This document shows, piece by piece, positions 7,420 to 16,130 of a DNA stretch of 64,000 nt (the stretch's first letter is position 1; every line of letters begins with the position of its first letter). The translations under genes were made by a program, and so were the position numbers. The stretch comes from an uncultured Pseudomonadota bacterium (lineage in GTDB: Bacteria; Pseudomonadota; Gammaproteobacteria; Methylococcales; Methylomonadaceae), in the NCBI GenBank assembly GCA_903870545.1, contig CAIQDI010000026.1:1-64000 (forward strand). The letters are read 5' to 3'. The notes beneath the pieces are model-generated. The model was given only the letters and a program-made list of their open reading frames with translations. It made no database searches and was not told the origin of the DNA.

Positions 7420-8844
7420 CTATTTCAATTTCAATGCTAAAAACACCGGATTTCCTTGGCGTTGAATTAGCACCGCAATCGATACGCCCGTCGGTAATTT
7501 TTTGACAATTTTGTCAAATTCATTCAAATCTCGCACGATGGTATTTTGAATGCGTAACACCACGTCACCGCGTTGAAGTCCCGCATCCCGCGACGCGCCC
7601 GCCATCACTTCTTGCACCAACACGCCATTTTTCGGAATTTGTAACAATTGTCGCTGATCGGGCGTAAGTTCTGAAACCGTAATCCCCAACTGATTCGCGG
7701 GCGATTTGCTGGCGTTACTTTTCGCCAACGCTAATTTATCTTCTTCTTCTGGCAACAAACCGACATTGAAATGCAGCGTGCGTGTTTCGCCTTGGCGAAT
7801 AATTTTCAACGTCGCCGAATTGTTAATCGGCGTAATGCCAACCATCGGCGGTAAATCTGCCGAATGATCAATTAACTGGTCGTTAAATTCGGTAATAATA
7901 TCGCCAATTTGAACGCCCGATTGTTCGGCGGGCCCGCCTGCAATTACTTTTGCGACCAACGCGCCTTGTGGTTTTTTCATGCCAAACGATTCTGCTAATT
8001 CGCGGGTCACATCTTGAATTTGTACGCCCAACCAACCGTGCGACGCTTTGCCTTTCACTTTGATTTGTTCGACCACATTCATCACGACATCCATCGGAAT
8101 CGAAAACGATAAACCCATCGAACCGCCGGTGCGGCTGTAAATTTGAGAGTTAATGCCGACGACTTTGCCTTCCATATTGAACAACGGGCCGCCCGAATTT
8201 CCAGGGTTAATCGCCACGTCTGTTTGAATAAACGGCACATAATTTCCGCCGGGCAAACTGCGACCTTTTGCGCTGACAATGCCCGCCGTCACCGATTGGT
8301 CAAAACCAAACGGCGAACCAATCGCCAACACCCATTCGCCGACTTGCAATTTATCGGGTGCGCCAATCGTGACGGTGGGTAAATCACGCGCGTCAATTTT
8401 TAATACTGCGACATCGGTGCGAGCATCCGAACCAATTAACTTTGCCACCAATTCACGGCGATCCGATAATTTCACCACAATTTCAGTCGCATCTTTGACA
8501 ACGTGATGATTCGTTAAAACATAACCGTCGGCGGAAATAATAAAGCCCGAACCCAATGAACGCGCCTCTTTCGGTGCCGCACCGCCACCGCCTTGTTGTT
8601 CATTAAATCGGCGTAATAATTCTTCTAATTCGGGCGGAATCGCACCTTCGGGAAATTGTGGCACGTCTTCGCCAGCCCCTGATTCTGCACCAGCCGGAGC
8701 TTTTTGCGTGGTACTGATATTCACCACTGCGCCACCGTTCGCTTTCACCATGTCAACAAAATCAGGCAATTGCGCCCAGGTTGAAAAACTCCAAAAACTC
8801 AACAAAAACACACTCAAAAACCACACACGGATTTTGTGTTGCAT
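7420..8844 (-). CDS. degQ: Periplasmic serine endoprotease of the Do/DegQ/MucD family
   Basis: 474 aa, normal for the family. The signal peptide probably ends at FSTWA-24. The catalytic triad is His114 (TNHHVV), Asp144 (ARTDVAVLK) and Ser217 (NPGNSGGP). Two PDZ domains follow (about 275-365 and 385-470, each with a G-x-x-x-GD motif). A Gly-rich stretch (QQGGGGAAP) lies in the LA-loop region. It degrades or chaperones misfolded envelope proteins. It is transcribed divergently from tilS across 77 bp and has its own terminator. DegP, DegQ and MucD cannot be told apart with certainty here. Confidence 0.92.
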   Translation of the reverse strand: MQHKIRVWFLSVFLLSFWSFSTWAQLPDFVDMVKANGGAVVNISTTQKAPAGAESGAGEDVPQFPEGAIPPELEELLRRFNEQQGGGGAAPKEARSLGSGFIISADGYVLTNHHVVKDATEIVVKLSDRRELVAKLIGSDARTDVAVLKIDARDLPTVTIGAPDKLQVGEWVLAIGSPFGFDQSVTAGIVSAKGRSLPGGNYVPFIQTDVAINPGNSGGPLFNMEGKVVGINSQIYSRTGGSMGLSFSIPMDVVMNVVEQIKVKGKASHGWLGVQIQDVTRELAESFGMKKPQGALVAKVIAGGPAEQSGVQIGDIITEFNDQLIDHSADLPPMVGITPINNSATLKIIRQGETRTLHFNVGLLPEEEDKLALAKSNASKSPANQLGITVSELTPDQRQLLQIPKNGVLVQEVMAGASRDAGLQRGDVVLRIQNTIVRDLNEFDKIVKKLPTGVSIAVLIQRQGNPVFLALKLK

Positions 8845-8921
8845 AACTTCTTCCTATTTTCTACGGCGTTGAAAAAACGGTATTATCAGGTTGCTATCCA
8901 TAAATCTCAAGGTAAGACAAA

Positions 8922-10259
8922 TTGAAAGAGTCAAAGCGTAAAATTTACGGTGAAATCGAGGCGGCGGCGCATTTGCAATTAGTAGATGTTGCGGCAAATG
9001 TGCAGCGAATTTATATTGGTTACAGCGGCGGCGTGGATTCGCACGTTTTGTTGCACGCTTGCGCGGCATTGCCCGAATTTAAAGCGAAAATCACCGCCGT
9101 TTATATTCATCACGGATTACAATTTGAAGCGGATGAATGGGCAATTCATTGTGCCAAAATTGCAGAAAAATTGGGCGTTGCGTTTTTAATGCAGCGTGTT
9201 TACGCGCATCCGAATTCAGGCGAAAGTCCCGAAGAAGCGGCTCGCAATGCGCGTTATGCGGCGTTTAAAAATTTGATTAACGAGAACGACGTATTATTGA
9301 TTGCTCAACATCGTGAAGATCAACTTGAAACGGTATTATTGCAACTTTTTCGGGGCAGCGGTTTACGCGGGTTGGCGGGAATGCCTGAAAAAACGCCGTT
9401 TGGCGACGGCGAATTATTGCGTCCATTGCTCAATATCAGCAAAGAAACTATCAACATTTACGCCGCTGAACATCAATTAAATTGGATTGAAGATCCGAGC
9501 AATCAAAGCACGATTTATGACCGAAATTTTTTACGTCGAGAAATTATTCCGCATTTAAAACAACGCTGGCAATCGCTCGACAAAACAGTGGCGCGAGCTG
9601 CGACGCATTGTGCCGAAGCGCAAACGGTGATTTCAAACTTCGCACAAACGCAATTTGAAACTGTTTTTAATCCGCTCGATAACACGCTGAACATTCCCAC
9701 ATTGCAAACGTATTCGCCGAGCGAACAACGCTTGATTGTGCGGCAATGGTTTGATTTTTTGGGTTTAAAAATGCCGTCACACAATTTTGTGCAACGTATT
9801 TTGAATGACGTGATGGCTGCGCGTGTTGATGGTTCGCCGATTTTAACGGGTCACGGCGTGAAAATTCGCCGTTATCGCACGAAATTGTACGCGATGACGC
9901 GCGTTTTAACGGGCTTTGAATGGTGTGATTGGCAGCACGGAAAAACAACCTTGACGCTTTCCAATCAGCAAGTTTTGACCATTCAATCGGCAGATTGTGG
10001 TATTTCGCACGTCGTTTGGAATGCGGCGACGATTACCGTAAAAATGCGGCGTGGCGGCGAAACATTAGCATTACCGAACCGTGACGGGCATCACGAATTA
10101 AAAAAACTGTTTCAAGAAGCCAACATTCCGCCGTGGCAACGGGAAAATATGCCGTTGATTTATTTAAACGGTGAACTTGCGGCGGTTGGAAATTTATGGA
10201 TTTCGGCTGCGTTTTTCACGGAAAAAATGGCGGCGTGCGTTCAAATCGTGTGTGAATGA
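8922..10259 (+). CDS. tilS: tRNA(Ile)-lysidine synthase
   Basis: 445 aa. It attaches lysine to C34 of tRNA-Ile(CAU), changing its codon and amino-acid identity. The PP-loop SGGVDS lies at residues 35-40; further N-terminal family motifs are HHGLQFEADEW and AQHREDQLET. The C-terminal substrate-binding domain begins near 345 (VKMRRGGETLALPNRDG). The start is TTG at 8922, preceded by AAGG 8 bases upstream; no in-frame ATG precedes the PP-loop at a sensible distance. Confidence 0.93.
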   Translation: MKESKRKIYGEIEAAAHLQLVDVAANVQRIYIGYSGGVDSHVLLHACAALPEFKAKITAVYIHHGLQFEADEWAIHCAKIAEKLGVAFLMQRVYAHPNSGESPEEAARNARYAAFKNLINENDVLLIAQHREDQLETVLLQLFRGSGLRGLAGMPEKTPFGDGELLRPLLNISKETINIYAAEHQLNWIEDPSNQSTIYDRNFLRREIIPHLKQRWQSLDKTVARAATHCAEAQTVISNFAQTQFETVFNPLDNTLNIPTLQTYSPSEQRLIVRQWFDFLGLKMPSHNFVQRILNDVMAARVDGSPILTGHGVKIRRYRTKLYAMTRVLTGFEWCDWQHGKTTLTLSNQQVLTIQSADCGISHVVWNAATITVKMRRGGETLALPNRDGHHELKKLFQEANIPPWQRENMPLIYLNGELAAVGNLWISAAFFTEKMAACVQIVCE

Positions 10260-10384
10260 ACAGAGCGTCAGACGCACGAAGATTCACGCGGCGTTACGGC
10301 GTGCTAATTCGCGTCACTAAATGTTTTTCGTTATACTAATCAACAATCAGTGAATGTACTTTAAAAAATTTAAATAGGAACAGA

Positions 10385-10750
10385 ATGAACACAGAAAAAT
10401 TATTAGCGTTAGTGGAAAGCGTTTTAGACGAACGTAAGGCGTTAGAAATGGTGGTTTTAGATGTGCGCGGTCGAACCAGTTTTACCGATTATATGGTTGT
10501 CGTCACTGGCACATCGAATCGACACATTAAAACGTTGTGCGATTACGTTGAAATTTCGGCAAAAGAAAGCGGCTTTCATCCATTAGGTATGGAAGGCGAC
10601 ATGACTTCAGATTGGGTATTACTCGATTTGGGCGATGTGATTGTTCACGCTATGACAAAACAAGCGCGTGACAATTATCAATTAGAAAAGCTGTGGGCGG
10701 TTGGCGGCGAAATCGACATGGGTTTGGGCGCGGTGGTAGCGGCAGCTTAA
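10385..10750 (+). CDS. rsfS: Ribosome silencing factor RsfS
   Basis: 121 aa. It binds ribosomal protein L14 and blocks subunit joining in starvation. Family motifs are DVRGRTSFTDYMVVVTG and YQLEKLWAVG, with the conserved D-W-V-L-L-D-L-G-D-V-I-V-H segment. An A-GG-A-A-rich ribosome site (AATAGGAACAG) precedes the ATG. The usual neighbours nadD and rlmH are not next to it; it stands alone between tilS and convergent purM. Confidence 0.93.
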   Translation: MNTEKLLALVESVLDERKALEMVVLDVRGRTSFTDYMVVVTGTSNRHIKTLCDYVEISAKESGFHPLGMEGDMTSDWVLLDLGDVIVHAMTKQARDNYQLEKLWAVGGEIDMGLGAVVAAA

Positions 10751-10756
10751 AACTCG

Positions 10757-10783
10757 TCGGGCAGGTTTTAGAACGCTGCCCGA
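10757..10783. terminator. Hairpin between convergent rsfS and purM
   Basis: TCGGGCAG and CTGCCCGA form a perfect 8-bp stem around an 11-base loop, 6 bp past the rsfS stop and 14 bp past the purM stop. T runs on either side are short, so termination is probable but not certain. Confidence 0.5.
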
Positions 10784-10797
10784 TTCAATATCAATAA

Positions 10798-11841
10798 TTA
10801 GTGGTAACGCACTTCGGCTTTACCTTCACCTGCGATAATTTCACCCATCACAAAAGCCGTTTCGCCTAATTCAGTCAACAAATTCAACGTCGCCGCTTCA
10901 TCTTCTGGCGCGACACAAATAACCATTCCCACACCACAATTAAACGTAATCAACATATCGGCTTGCGATACGTTGCCGTTGCTTTGCAGCCAATCGAAAA
11001 TCGCGGGGAATTGCCATGATTTCAAATCAATTTTCGCGTTCAAATTATCCGGAATGACACGCGGTAAATTTTCGGTCAAGCCGCCGCCAGTAATATGCGC
11101 GAGGGCGTGAACAGGAATTTGTTTGATTAACGTCAACAACGATTTAACATAAATGCGCGTCGGAGCTAACAACGTTTCGCCCAATGTTTTGCCATCAAAT
11201 GGTTCATCTAATGACGACTGATTGCGTTCGATAATTTTACGAATTAACGAATAACCGTTGGAATGTGCGCCCGAAGAGGCTAAACCAATCAATTTGTCGC
11301 CTGCGCTGACTTTGCTACCGTCGAGCATGTCGGATTTTTCGACGATGCCGACACAAAAACCGGCTAAATCGTAATCGCCATCGGCGTACATATTGGGCAT
11401 TTCAGCGGTTTCGCCGCCCACCAACGCCGCGCCCGCTAATTCACAGCCTTTGCCAATGCCTTCAATAACAGCGGCAGCAATGTTTACGTCCAATTTACCG
11501 GTAGCAAAATAATCTAAAAAGAACAGCGGTTCTGCCCCTTGAACGATAATATCGTTCACACACATTGCCACTAAATCAATACCGACGGTGTTGTGGATGC
11601 CAGAATCAATCGCTAATTTTAATTTTGTACCCACGCCGTCCGTTCCAGACACCAACACGGGATTTTTATATTTATTCAACGGTAATTCAAACAATGAACC
11701 AAATCCACCCAAACCCGCCATCACACCGGGAATACGAGTTCTCGCCGCAATCGGTTTAATTCGTTCAACCAACGCATTTCCCGCCACAATATCCACGCCT
11801 GCATCTTTATAATTCAAACCGTTTTTGTTTTCTACATTCAC
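10798..11841 (-). CDS. purM: Phosphoribosylformylglycinamidine cyclo-ligase (AIR synthetase)
   Basis: 347 aa, standard length. It catalyses ATP-dependent closure of FGAM to AIR, step five of purine synthesis. Signatures are [45 protein letters not shown] and [13 protein letters not shown]. purN, its usual partner, is not downstream; the gene faces rsfS. It follows the DUF2802 gene by 45 bp on the same strand but is unrelated to it. Confidence 0.95.
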   Translation of the reverse strand: MNVENKNGLNYKDAGVDIVAGNALVERIKPIAARTRIPGVMAGLGGFGSLFELPLNKYKNPVLVSGTDGVGTKLKLAIDSGIHNTVGIDLVAMCVNDIIVQGAEPLFFLDYFATGKLDVNIAAAVIEGIGKGCELAGAALVGGETAEMPNMYADGDYDLAGFCVGIVEKSDMLDGSKVSAGDKLIGLASSGAHSNGYSLIRKIIERNQSSLDEPFDGKTLGETLLAPTRIYVKSLLTLIKQIPVHALAHITGGGLTENLPRVIPDNLNAKIDLKSWQFPAIFDWLQSNGNVSQADMLITFNCGVGMVICVAPEDEAATLNLLTELGETAFVMGEIIAGEGKAEVRYH

Positions 11842-11886
11842 AATGTGTTCTCTATCAAATTTTTTGAGGATACAAACCTTGGTTCG

Positions 11887-12348
11887 TTAATTCGGCTTTT
11901 TGCCACCGTGTAAACGAATGAGCAACGCCGCTTCGTCGTAGCTTAAATCCGATTGGTGCATTAGCTCATCGATACTCGCGCCATCTCGAATTTTACGAAT
12001 ATCGATATTATAAGGACTGTCCACATTCACTAATTGGACTTGTTGCAATTCACTTATTTTGTCGAGAACGCCCGCTAATTGCTGTTTTAAATCGTGTAAT
12101 TGTTCGTGCGCTATCGCCGTATTTTCATTCACCGTCAGCGCAGCGGAACACAAACCAAATACATCGTTTTTGTTACCGTCTACCAGCGTCATCAAATTCG
12201 CATAATCACGTTTCAACTGCCACACCGAACGACTCAACCAAATTAAGGCAATTATGCTGGCGACAAATATCACCAGCATAATGTTAAAGCCTATTAACAC
12301 AACGTCATAATTAAACACGTTCGTCAATGTGTTGGCTAGGGATGACAT
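11887..12348 (-). CDS. DUF2802 protein of the flagellar/chemotaxis region
   Basis: 153 aa. One N-terminal membrane segment (VVLIGFNIMLVIFVASIIALIW is hydrophobic) precedes a predicted coiled-coil (~60-105) and a conserved tail (YDEAALLIRLHGG) typical of DUF2802. In other polar flagellates this family lies at the end of the cheA-cheB-motCD-cheW cluster; here those genes are missing and it is reached directly from fliA. Its start lies inside the preceding 56-aa frame. The function is unknown. Confidence 0.78.
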   Translation of the reverse strand: MSSLANTLTNVFNYDVVLIGFNIMLVIFVASIIALIWLSRSVWQLKRDYANLMTLVDGNKNDVFGLCSAALTVNENTAIAHEQLHDLKQQLAGVLDKISELQQVQLVNVDSPYNIDIRKIRDGASIDELMHQSDLSYDEAALLIRLHGGKKPN

Positions 12349-12481
12349 CTTGCTCTTCCTTAGGTTCGTCTAATTGTGGATTATTTCTGTGCGGTTTGTC
12401 AGGCGTGCGATATTCGTCTTGATGAATTTTTTTTGCTTTGATAACAGGGAATGACGGCGAAACAGCTTGAATTTCTAACAT
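12311..12481 (-). CDS. Small charged/proline-containing protein (56 aa), flagellar region
   Basis: The frame runs from ATG at 12481 (good Shine-Dalgarno, CACGGAG 6 bases upstream) to TAA at 12311 and overlaps the DUF2802 gene by 38 bp. The product begins MLEIQAVSPSFPVIKAKKIH, has a polar Pro/Asn/Lys-rich middle and ends PSQHIDERV. From memory, small proteins ending in HIDE-x-x occur next to DUF2802 genes in other polar flagellates, which supports a real gene; a database comparison has not been made. Function unknown. Confidence 0.6.
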   Translation of the reverse strand: MLEIQAVSPSFPVIKAKKIHQDEYRTPDKPHRNNPQLDEPKEEQDVIPSQHIDERV

Positions 12482-12525
12482 AATTTTTCTCCGTGATAAA
12501 CGCTCACATTTTCATTACAAATAAG

Positions 12526-12567
12526 AAAGGCGGGTAAATTTAGTCATAAGCTAATTTCCCCGCCTTT
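12526..12567 (-). terminator. Hairpin downstream of fliA / motC remnant
   Basis: AAAGGCGGG (12526-12534) pairs perfectly with CCCGCCTTT (12559-12567), with further partial pairing of the AAATTTAG/CTAATTT inner arms. On the minus strand it is followed by CTTATTTGT, a weak T-tract. It could end or attenuate fliA-operon transcription before the 56-aa gene. Confidence 0.45.
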
Positions 12568-12633
12568 CAATGTTATGCCTGCTAGAATCGCATCGATACC
12601 AACGATAAGTCCAACAATGCTTAAAATATTCAT
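12544..12633 (-). pseudogene. motC: MotC/PomA-like N-terminal remnant (29 codons)
   Basis: ATG at 12633 to TGA at 12544. The peptide MNILSIVGLIVGIDAILAGI continues TLKGGEISL. It matches the invariant start of flagellar motor proteins PomA/MotC/MotA (MDVLSLIGLILAFVAI-x-GG-x-x-x-GG type), then stops at once. It lies 59 bp after fliA, where polar flagellates usually carry cheY-cheZ-cheA-cheB-motC-motD. The simplest reading is the scar of a deletion that removed these genes and most of motC. A functional one-helix peptide cannot be excluded. Confidence 0.5.
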
Positions 12634-12692
12634 TCGTTTGCCTATATCTGTGTTGATAACACGCTGACCACAGCGGCAAAACGTGTTAAAAG

Positions 12693-13424
12693 TTAGTCAT
12701 TATCTATCCAGCTACTAAGTCGAGAACGTAACCGTAATACAGCTTGAGAGCTAATTTGACTCACTCGAGATTCGGTCAGATTTAAAATTTTTCCAATTTC
12801 ACGCAGATTTAATTCTTCGTCGTAATACAGGGAAATAATCAACCGTTCACGTTCAGGCAAACTCGCAATAGCCGCACTGAGGGCGCATTGAAAACTTTCA
12901 CGAGTGACACTTTCAAGCGGAGCTTCGACCACGCCAGAGGACTCTTCGAGGTAATTATCGCCAGTTTGCGCTAATTCTTCAATACTGAACACGCGGCAAT
13001 TACTCGAATCACGCAAAATTCGGTGATATTCATCGAGACTAATTCCCAGATATTCCGCGACATCACTGTCTTTTGCAGCACATCCAGTTTGATTTTCTAA
13101 AACTCGAATTGCCTCGCTAATAATACGCGATTTCTTATAAACTGAACGTGGCACCCAGTCACAGCGGCGCACTTCGTCCAGCATTGAACCGCGAATCCGA
13201 ATGCCCGCATAAGTGTCAAAACTCGCGCCTTTGCTGGAATCATAATTTTTCATCGATTCCAGCAAACCAATCATTCCGGCTTGAATTAAATCATCGACTT
13301 GCACCGTATCGGGCAATTTACTCAATAAATGGTAGGCGATACGTTTAACCAGCGGCGCGTGCTGCATGATTTGCGCGTTAACTCCCCCTGTTTGAACAGA
13401 GCTGTACATGGCTACGGCACTCAT
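12693..13424 (-). CDS. fliA: Flagellar sigma factor sigma-28 (FliA)
   Basis: 243 aa, normal size. Region 2 (VDDLIQAGMIGLLESMKNYD), region 3 and region 4 (LPERERLIISLYYDEELNLREI is preceded by AIAS; then TESRVSQI) are all present. It directs RNA polymerase to late flagellar and chemotaxis promoters and is normally held by FlgM. It is the last core gene of the operon, 34 bp after fleN. Confidence 0.95.
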   Translation of the reverse strand: MSAVAMYSSVQTGGVNAQIMQHAPLVKRIAYHLLSKLPDTVQVDDLIQAGMIGLLESMKNYDSSKGASFDTYAGIRIRGSMLDEVRRCDWVPRSVYKKSRIISEAIRVLENQTGCAAKDSDVAEYLGISLDEYHRILRDSSNCRVFSIEELAQTGDNYLEESSGVVEAPLESVTRESFQCALSAAIASLPERERLIISLYYDEELNLREIGKILNLTESRVSQISSQAVLRLRSRLSSWIDND

Positions 13425-13458
13425 TCGACCCCCAATTTAAATTTTAAAATGGCATTAC

Positions 13459-14328
13459 TCATGCGACCTCCTTTTGGGAATACTTCACCATGCGTTCAAT
13501 GAAAAATTCAATATAACCACCTGCTTGTGTTTTGAGCGGCCAAGTATCAATTTTCGTGGCAATCGCTCTCATCGCTTGCGCCGATTTACTGCGTGGAAAT
13601 CCCAACACAACCGGCATTTGTTTTTGCACCGACTGGCGCAAATACTCATCGAAAGGAATCGCCCCGACAAATTGCAACGTCACATCTAAATAATTGTCGG
13701 TGACTTTATTGAGTTTTTGAAATAACGTTCTGCCATGTTGCACCGACTGCACCATATTTGTCAAAATATGAAAATGATTGCAACCGTAATCCCGATTCAA
13801 TAATTTGATAAACGCATACGCATCCGTTAGCGAAGTCGGTTCGTCACACACCACCACAATAATTTCCTGGCAAGCGCGTGAAAAATTCACCACGCTAGAC
13901 GAAATTCCTGCTGCCGTATCGACAATTAACACGTCGATTTGCTGGTCAATTTCACTGAATGCGCGAATCACCGCCGCTTGTTCGATGGTCGAAAGTTCCG
14001 TCATTTTTTGAATCCCAGACGCACCTGGAATCAATTTCAAACCAGACGGCGATGTCACCATGATTTCGTCGAGCGTTTTTTCACCCGTCAAAACGTGCGA
14101 CAAATTGTATTTCGGATAAACGCCCAGCAAAATATCCACATTCGCCAGACCCATATCTGCGTCCATTAACACGACACGCTGCCCCATTTGTACCAACGAA
14201 ATGCCTACATTTACTGACACATTGGTTTTACCTACGCCGCCTTTTCCACTGGCAACCGCAATAACACGCACCGGTTTATTTTTGTTCATTTTGCGAATAC
14301 CCGCCGCTTGATCTGGTTGTTTAAGCAT
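13459..14328 (-). CDS. fleN: Flagellar number regulator FleN/FlhG (MinD-like ATPase)
   Basis: 289 aa from ATG at 14328, which overlaps the flhF stop by 8 bp and follows AAGG; the frame is open to 14397 but that would place 23 extra residues inside flhF. The deviant Walker A is ASGKGGVGKTNVSVNVG, and VVLMDADMGLANVDILLG and VDTAAGIS follow. The N-terminal LKQPDQAAGIR is the conserved motif that stimulates FlhF GTPase. It limits flagellar number and antagonises FleQ in polar flagellates. Confidence 0.94.
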   Translation of the reverse strand: MLKQPDQAAGIRKMNKNKPVRVIAVASGKGGVGKTNVSVNVGISLVQMGQRVVLMDADMGLANVDILLGVYPKYNLSHVLTGEKTLDEIMVTSPSGLKLIPGASGIQKMTELSTIEQAAVIRAFSEIDQQIDVLIVDTAAGISSSVVNFSRACQEIIVVVCDEPTSLTDAYAFIKLLNRDYGCNHFHILTNMVQSVQHGRTLFQKLNKVTDNYLDVTLQFVGAIPFDEYLRQSVQKQMPVVLGFPRSKSAQAMRAIATKIDTWPLKTQAGGYIEFFIERMVKYSQKEVA

Positions 14329-16102
14329 AACCTTGAGCCACCCATGCTTCATTGTTTTCTTCGTAATCGTCTTGTTCAACATCCAACTCTTCAACACATT
14401 GCGCTACTAATTCTCTCGCACTTGACGAACGCATATCTTCCGGGACTTGTTGACCATTAGTGATAAACGACAACGGTAAATTATGTTCAATTAACGAGGA
14501 CAACGCCGACCCGATGGTTGCCGCTTCATCCAGTTTGGTCAGAATTGCCGCCTGCGGTTTGAACAAGTGAAACGCATCGATAATTTCGTTCATCGCTTTG
14601 TATTCAGTCGCTGCCGACATCACCAAGTACGATTTAATGGTCAACTCGTTCTCTTTTAAGGTGTTAATTTGTTCAATCAATTTCATATCACGTTGGCTCA
14701 TGCCGGCGGTATCAATCAAAATCAATTTCTTATCTGAAAAACTGTGAATGAGTTGTCTTAATTCTGCTGCACTCGACGCAATTCGTACTGGAATGTTAAG
14801 TATACGTCCATAAGTGTTTAATTGTTCATGTGCGGCGATACGATAATTATCGGTGGTAATTAACGCGACTTGATTGGCACCGTGTTTTAGTGTGAATTGC
14901 GCGGCAATTTTGGCAACACTAGTGGTTTTTCCCACGCCGGTTGGCCCAACTAATGCAATCACACCGCCTATTTCGAGTAAGTTATCTTGCACAATCGGCA
15001 ACACTTTAGTTAATAATTCTTGTGCTTGCGTGAACACAAAATCAAAATTGGTGTGATTGGCGAAACGATTCGCGATTTTGACACTTAATTTTTTTGATAC
15101 ACCCATTCGCGCTAATTTTTGCAACAATTCGTTGCGAATCGGCGTGGAATTCGGATTTTGAGAATGATGTGCAAAATTGATGTTGGATAATTTGCTGTCC
15201 ATCGAGTTGCGTAACGACTTAATATCTTTCGTCATTTGCAGCAACAGTTTATCCGACAAATTTTCTTTTTCTTCAATTATCAGCTGCGGCACTGGTTCAG
15301 CGGCTATTTCGTGCATGACCGGTTCAACACGCGCGGCTTCACGATTGGATACCGCATACGTTTCTTGGGCAGCCTCATCTAAAAATTCATCAAACTCATC
15401 TTCGTAATCGTCATGAAAATGTTGACGCAATTCGTGCGCTTCATTTTGAACTTCTGCGCGAGTTTCCCGCGCTTGCGGCATAATCGGTTCACGTTTTGGC
15501 GCAGGTTCACGATAGATTTCACGTTGTGGCGGTTCGCGATACATTGATTCGCGTTGCGGTGTTTGCTCGCGAAACGGTTCACGGTGTTCACGTTGATTGA
15601 CTGGAACGAGCGACTGTTTCACTTTTTTCGTCGGTACTTTAATCATAATCGACGGTGCAAAAGGCGTTGATGCAGGTTTAGCCGCCGATTTAAAATCGTG
15701 TTTCACAGCGTCAGGATTACCGCGCAATTGCACTTTTTCAGCGTAACCGACATATTGATCAATGCCACGTTTGGCGGCACTTGAACCGAATGCGCCATCG
15801 TCTTGTTTGCGCGGACTACTAATAACGTGCAAACGATTTTTTTCAGCTTGAAAATCTGGCAAATCGACTTTTTTAATGGGTTTCGACGAGTTAGATTGCT
15901 TGAAAAAATCAGGCGAAACGTCTTCGCTTCGCACTGATGGGTTAGCACGAATTACTTGTTCATCAAAATCACGAGCAGCAACGATTTCAACGCCACCATC
16001 GACTGCTCGATTAGACATAATGACTGCGTCTGCGCCTAATTCTTCGCGTACCATTTGCATGGCTTGTCGTATGTTTTCTGCAAAAAAACGTTTAATTTTC
16101 AT
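14321..16102 (-). CDS. flhF: Flagellar biosynthesis GTPase FlhF
   Basis: 593 aa. It is an SRP-type GTPase that sets the polar site of the flagellum. The N-terminal B domain begins MKIKRFFAENIRQAMQMVRE. The middle (about 165-260) is a variable linker with repeated R-E-P motifs and an acidic tail. The NG domain has G1 GPTGVGKTTSVAKIA, DTAGMSQRD and TKLDEA. At nearly 600 residues it is longer than many homologues, the excess being in the linker. Upstream flhA is 28 bp away. Confidence 0.95.
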   Translation of the reverse strand: MKIKRFFAENIRQAMQMVREELGADAVIMSNRAVDGGVEIVAARDFDEQVIRANPSVRSEDVSPDFFKQSNSSKPIKKVDLPDFQAEKNRLHVISSPRKQDDGAFGSSAAKRGIDQYVGYAEKVQLRGNPDAVKHDFKSAAKPASTPFAPSIMIKVPTKKVKQSLVPVNQREHREPFREQTPQRESMYREPPQREIYREPAPKREPIMPQARETRAEVQNEAHELRQHFHDDYEDEFDEFLDEAAQETYAVSNREAARVEPVMHEIAAEPVPQLIIEEKENLSDKLLLQMTKDIKSLRNSMDSKLSNINFAHHSQNPNSTPIRNELLQKLARMGVSKKLSVKIANRFANHTNFDFVFTQAQELLTKVLPIVQDNLLEIGGVIALVGPTGVGKTTSVAKIAAQFTLKHGANQVALITTDNYRIAAHEQLNTYGRILNIPVRIASSAAELRQLIHSFSDKKLILIDTAGMSQRDMKLIEQINTLKENELTIKSYLVMSAATEYKAMNEIIDAFHLFKPQAAILTKLDEAATIGSALSSLIEHNLPLSFITNGQQVPEDMRSSSARELVAQCVEELDVEQDDYEENNEAWVAQGYA

Positions 16103-16130
16103 TAGAAGTCCTTAGTTTCCCTTTAACTCT

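Noticed and set aside
10332-10337. TATACT as -10 of rsfS
   Set aside because: No acceptable -35 at 16-18 bp; kept out of the feature list as unsupported.
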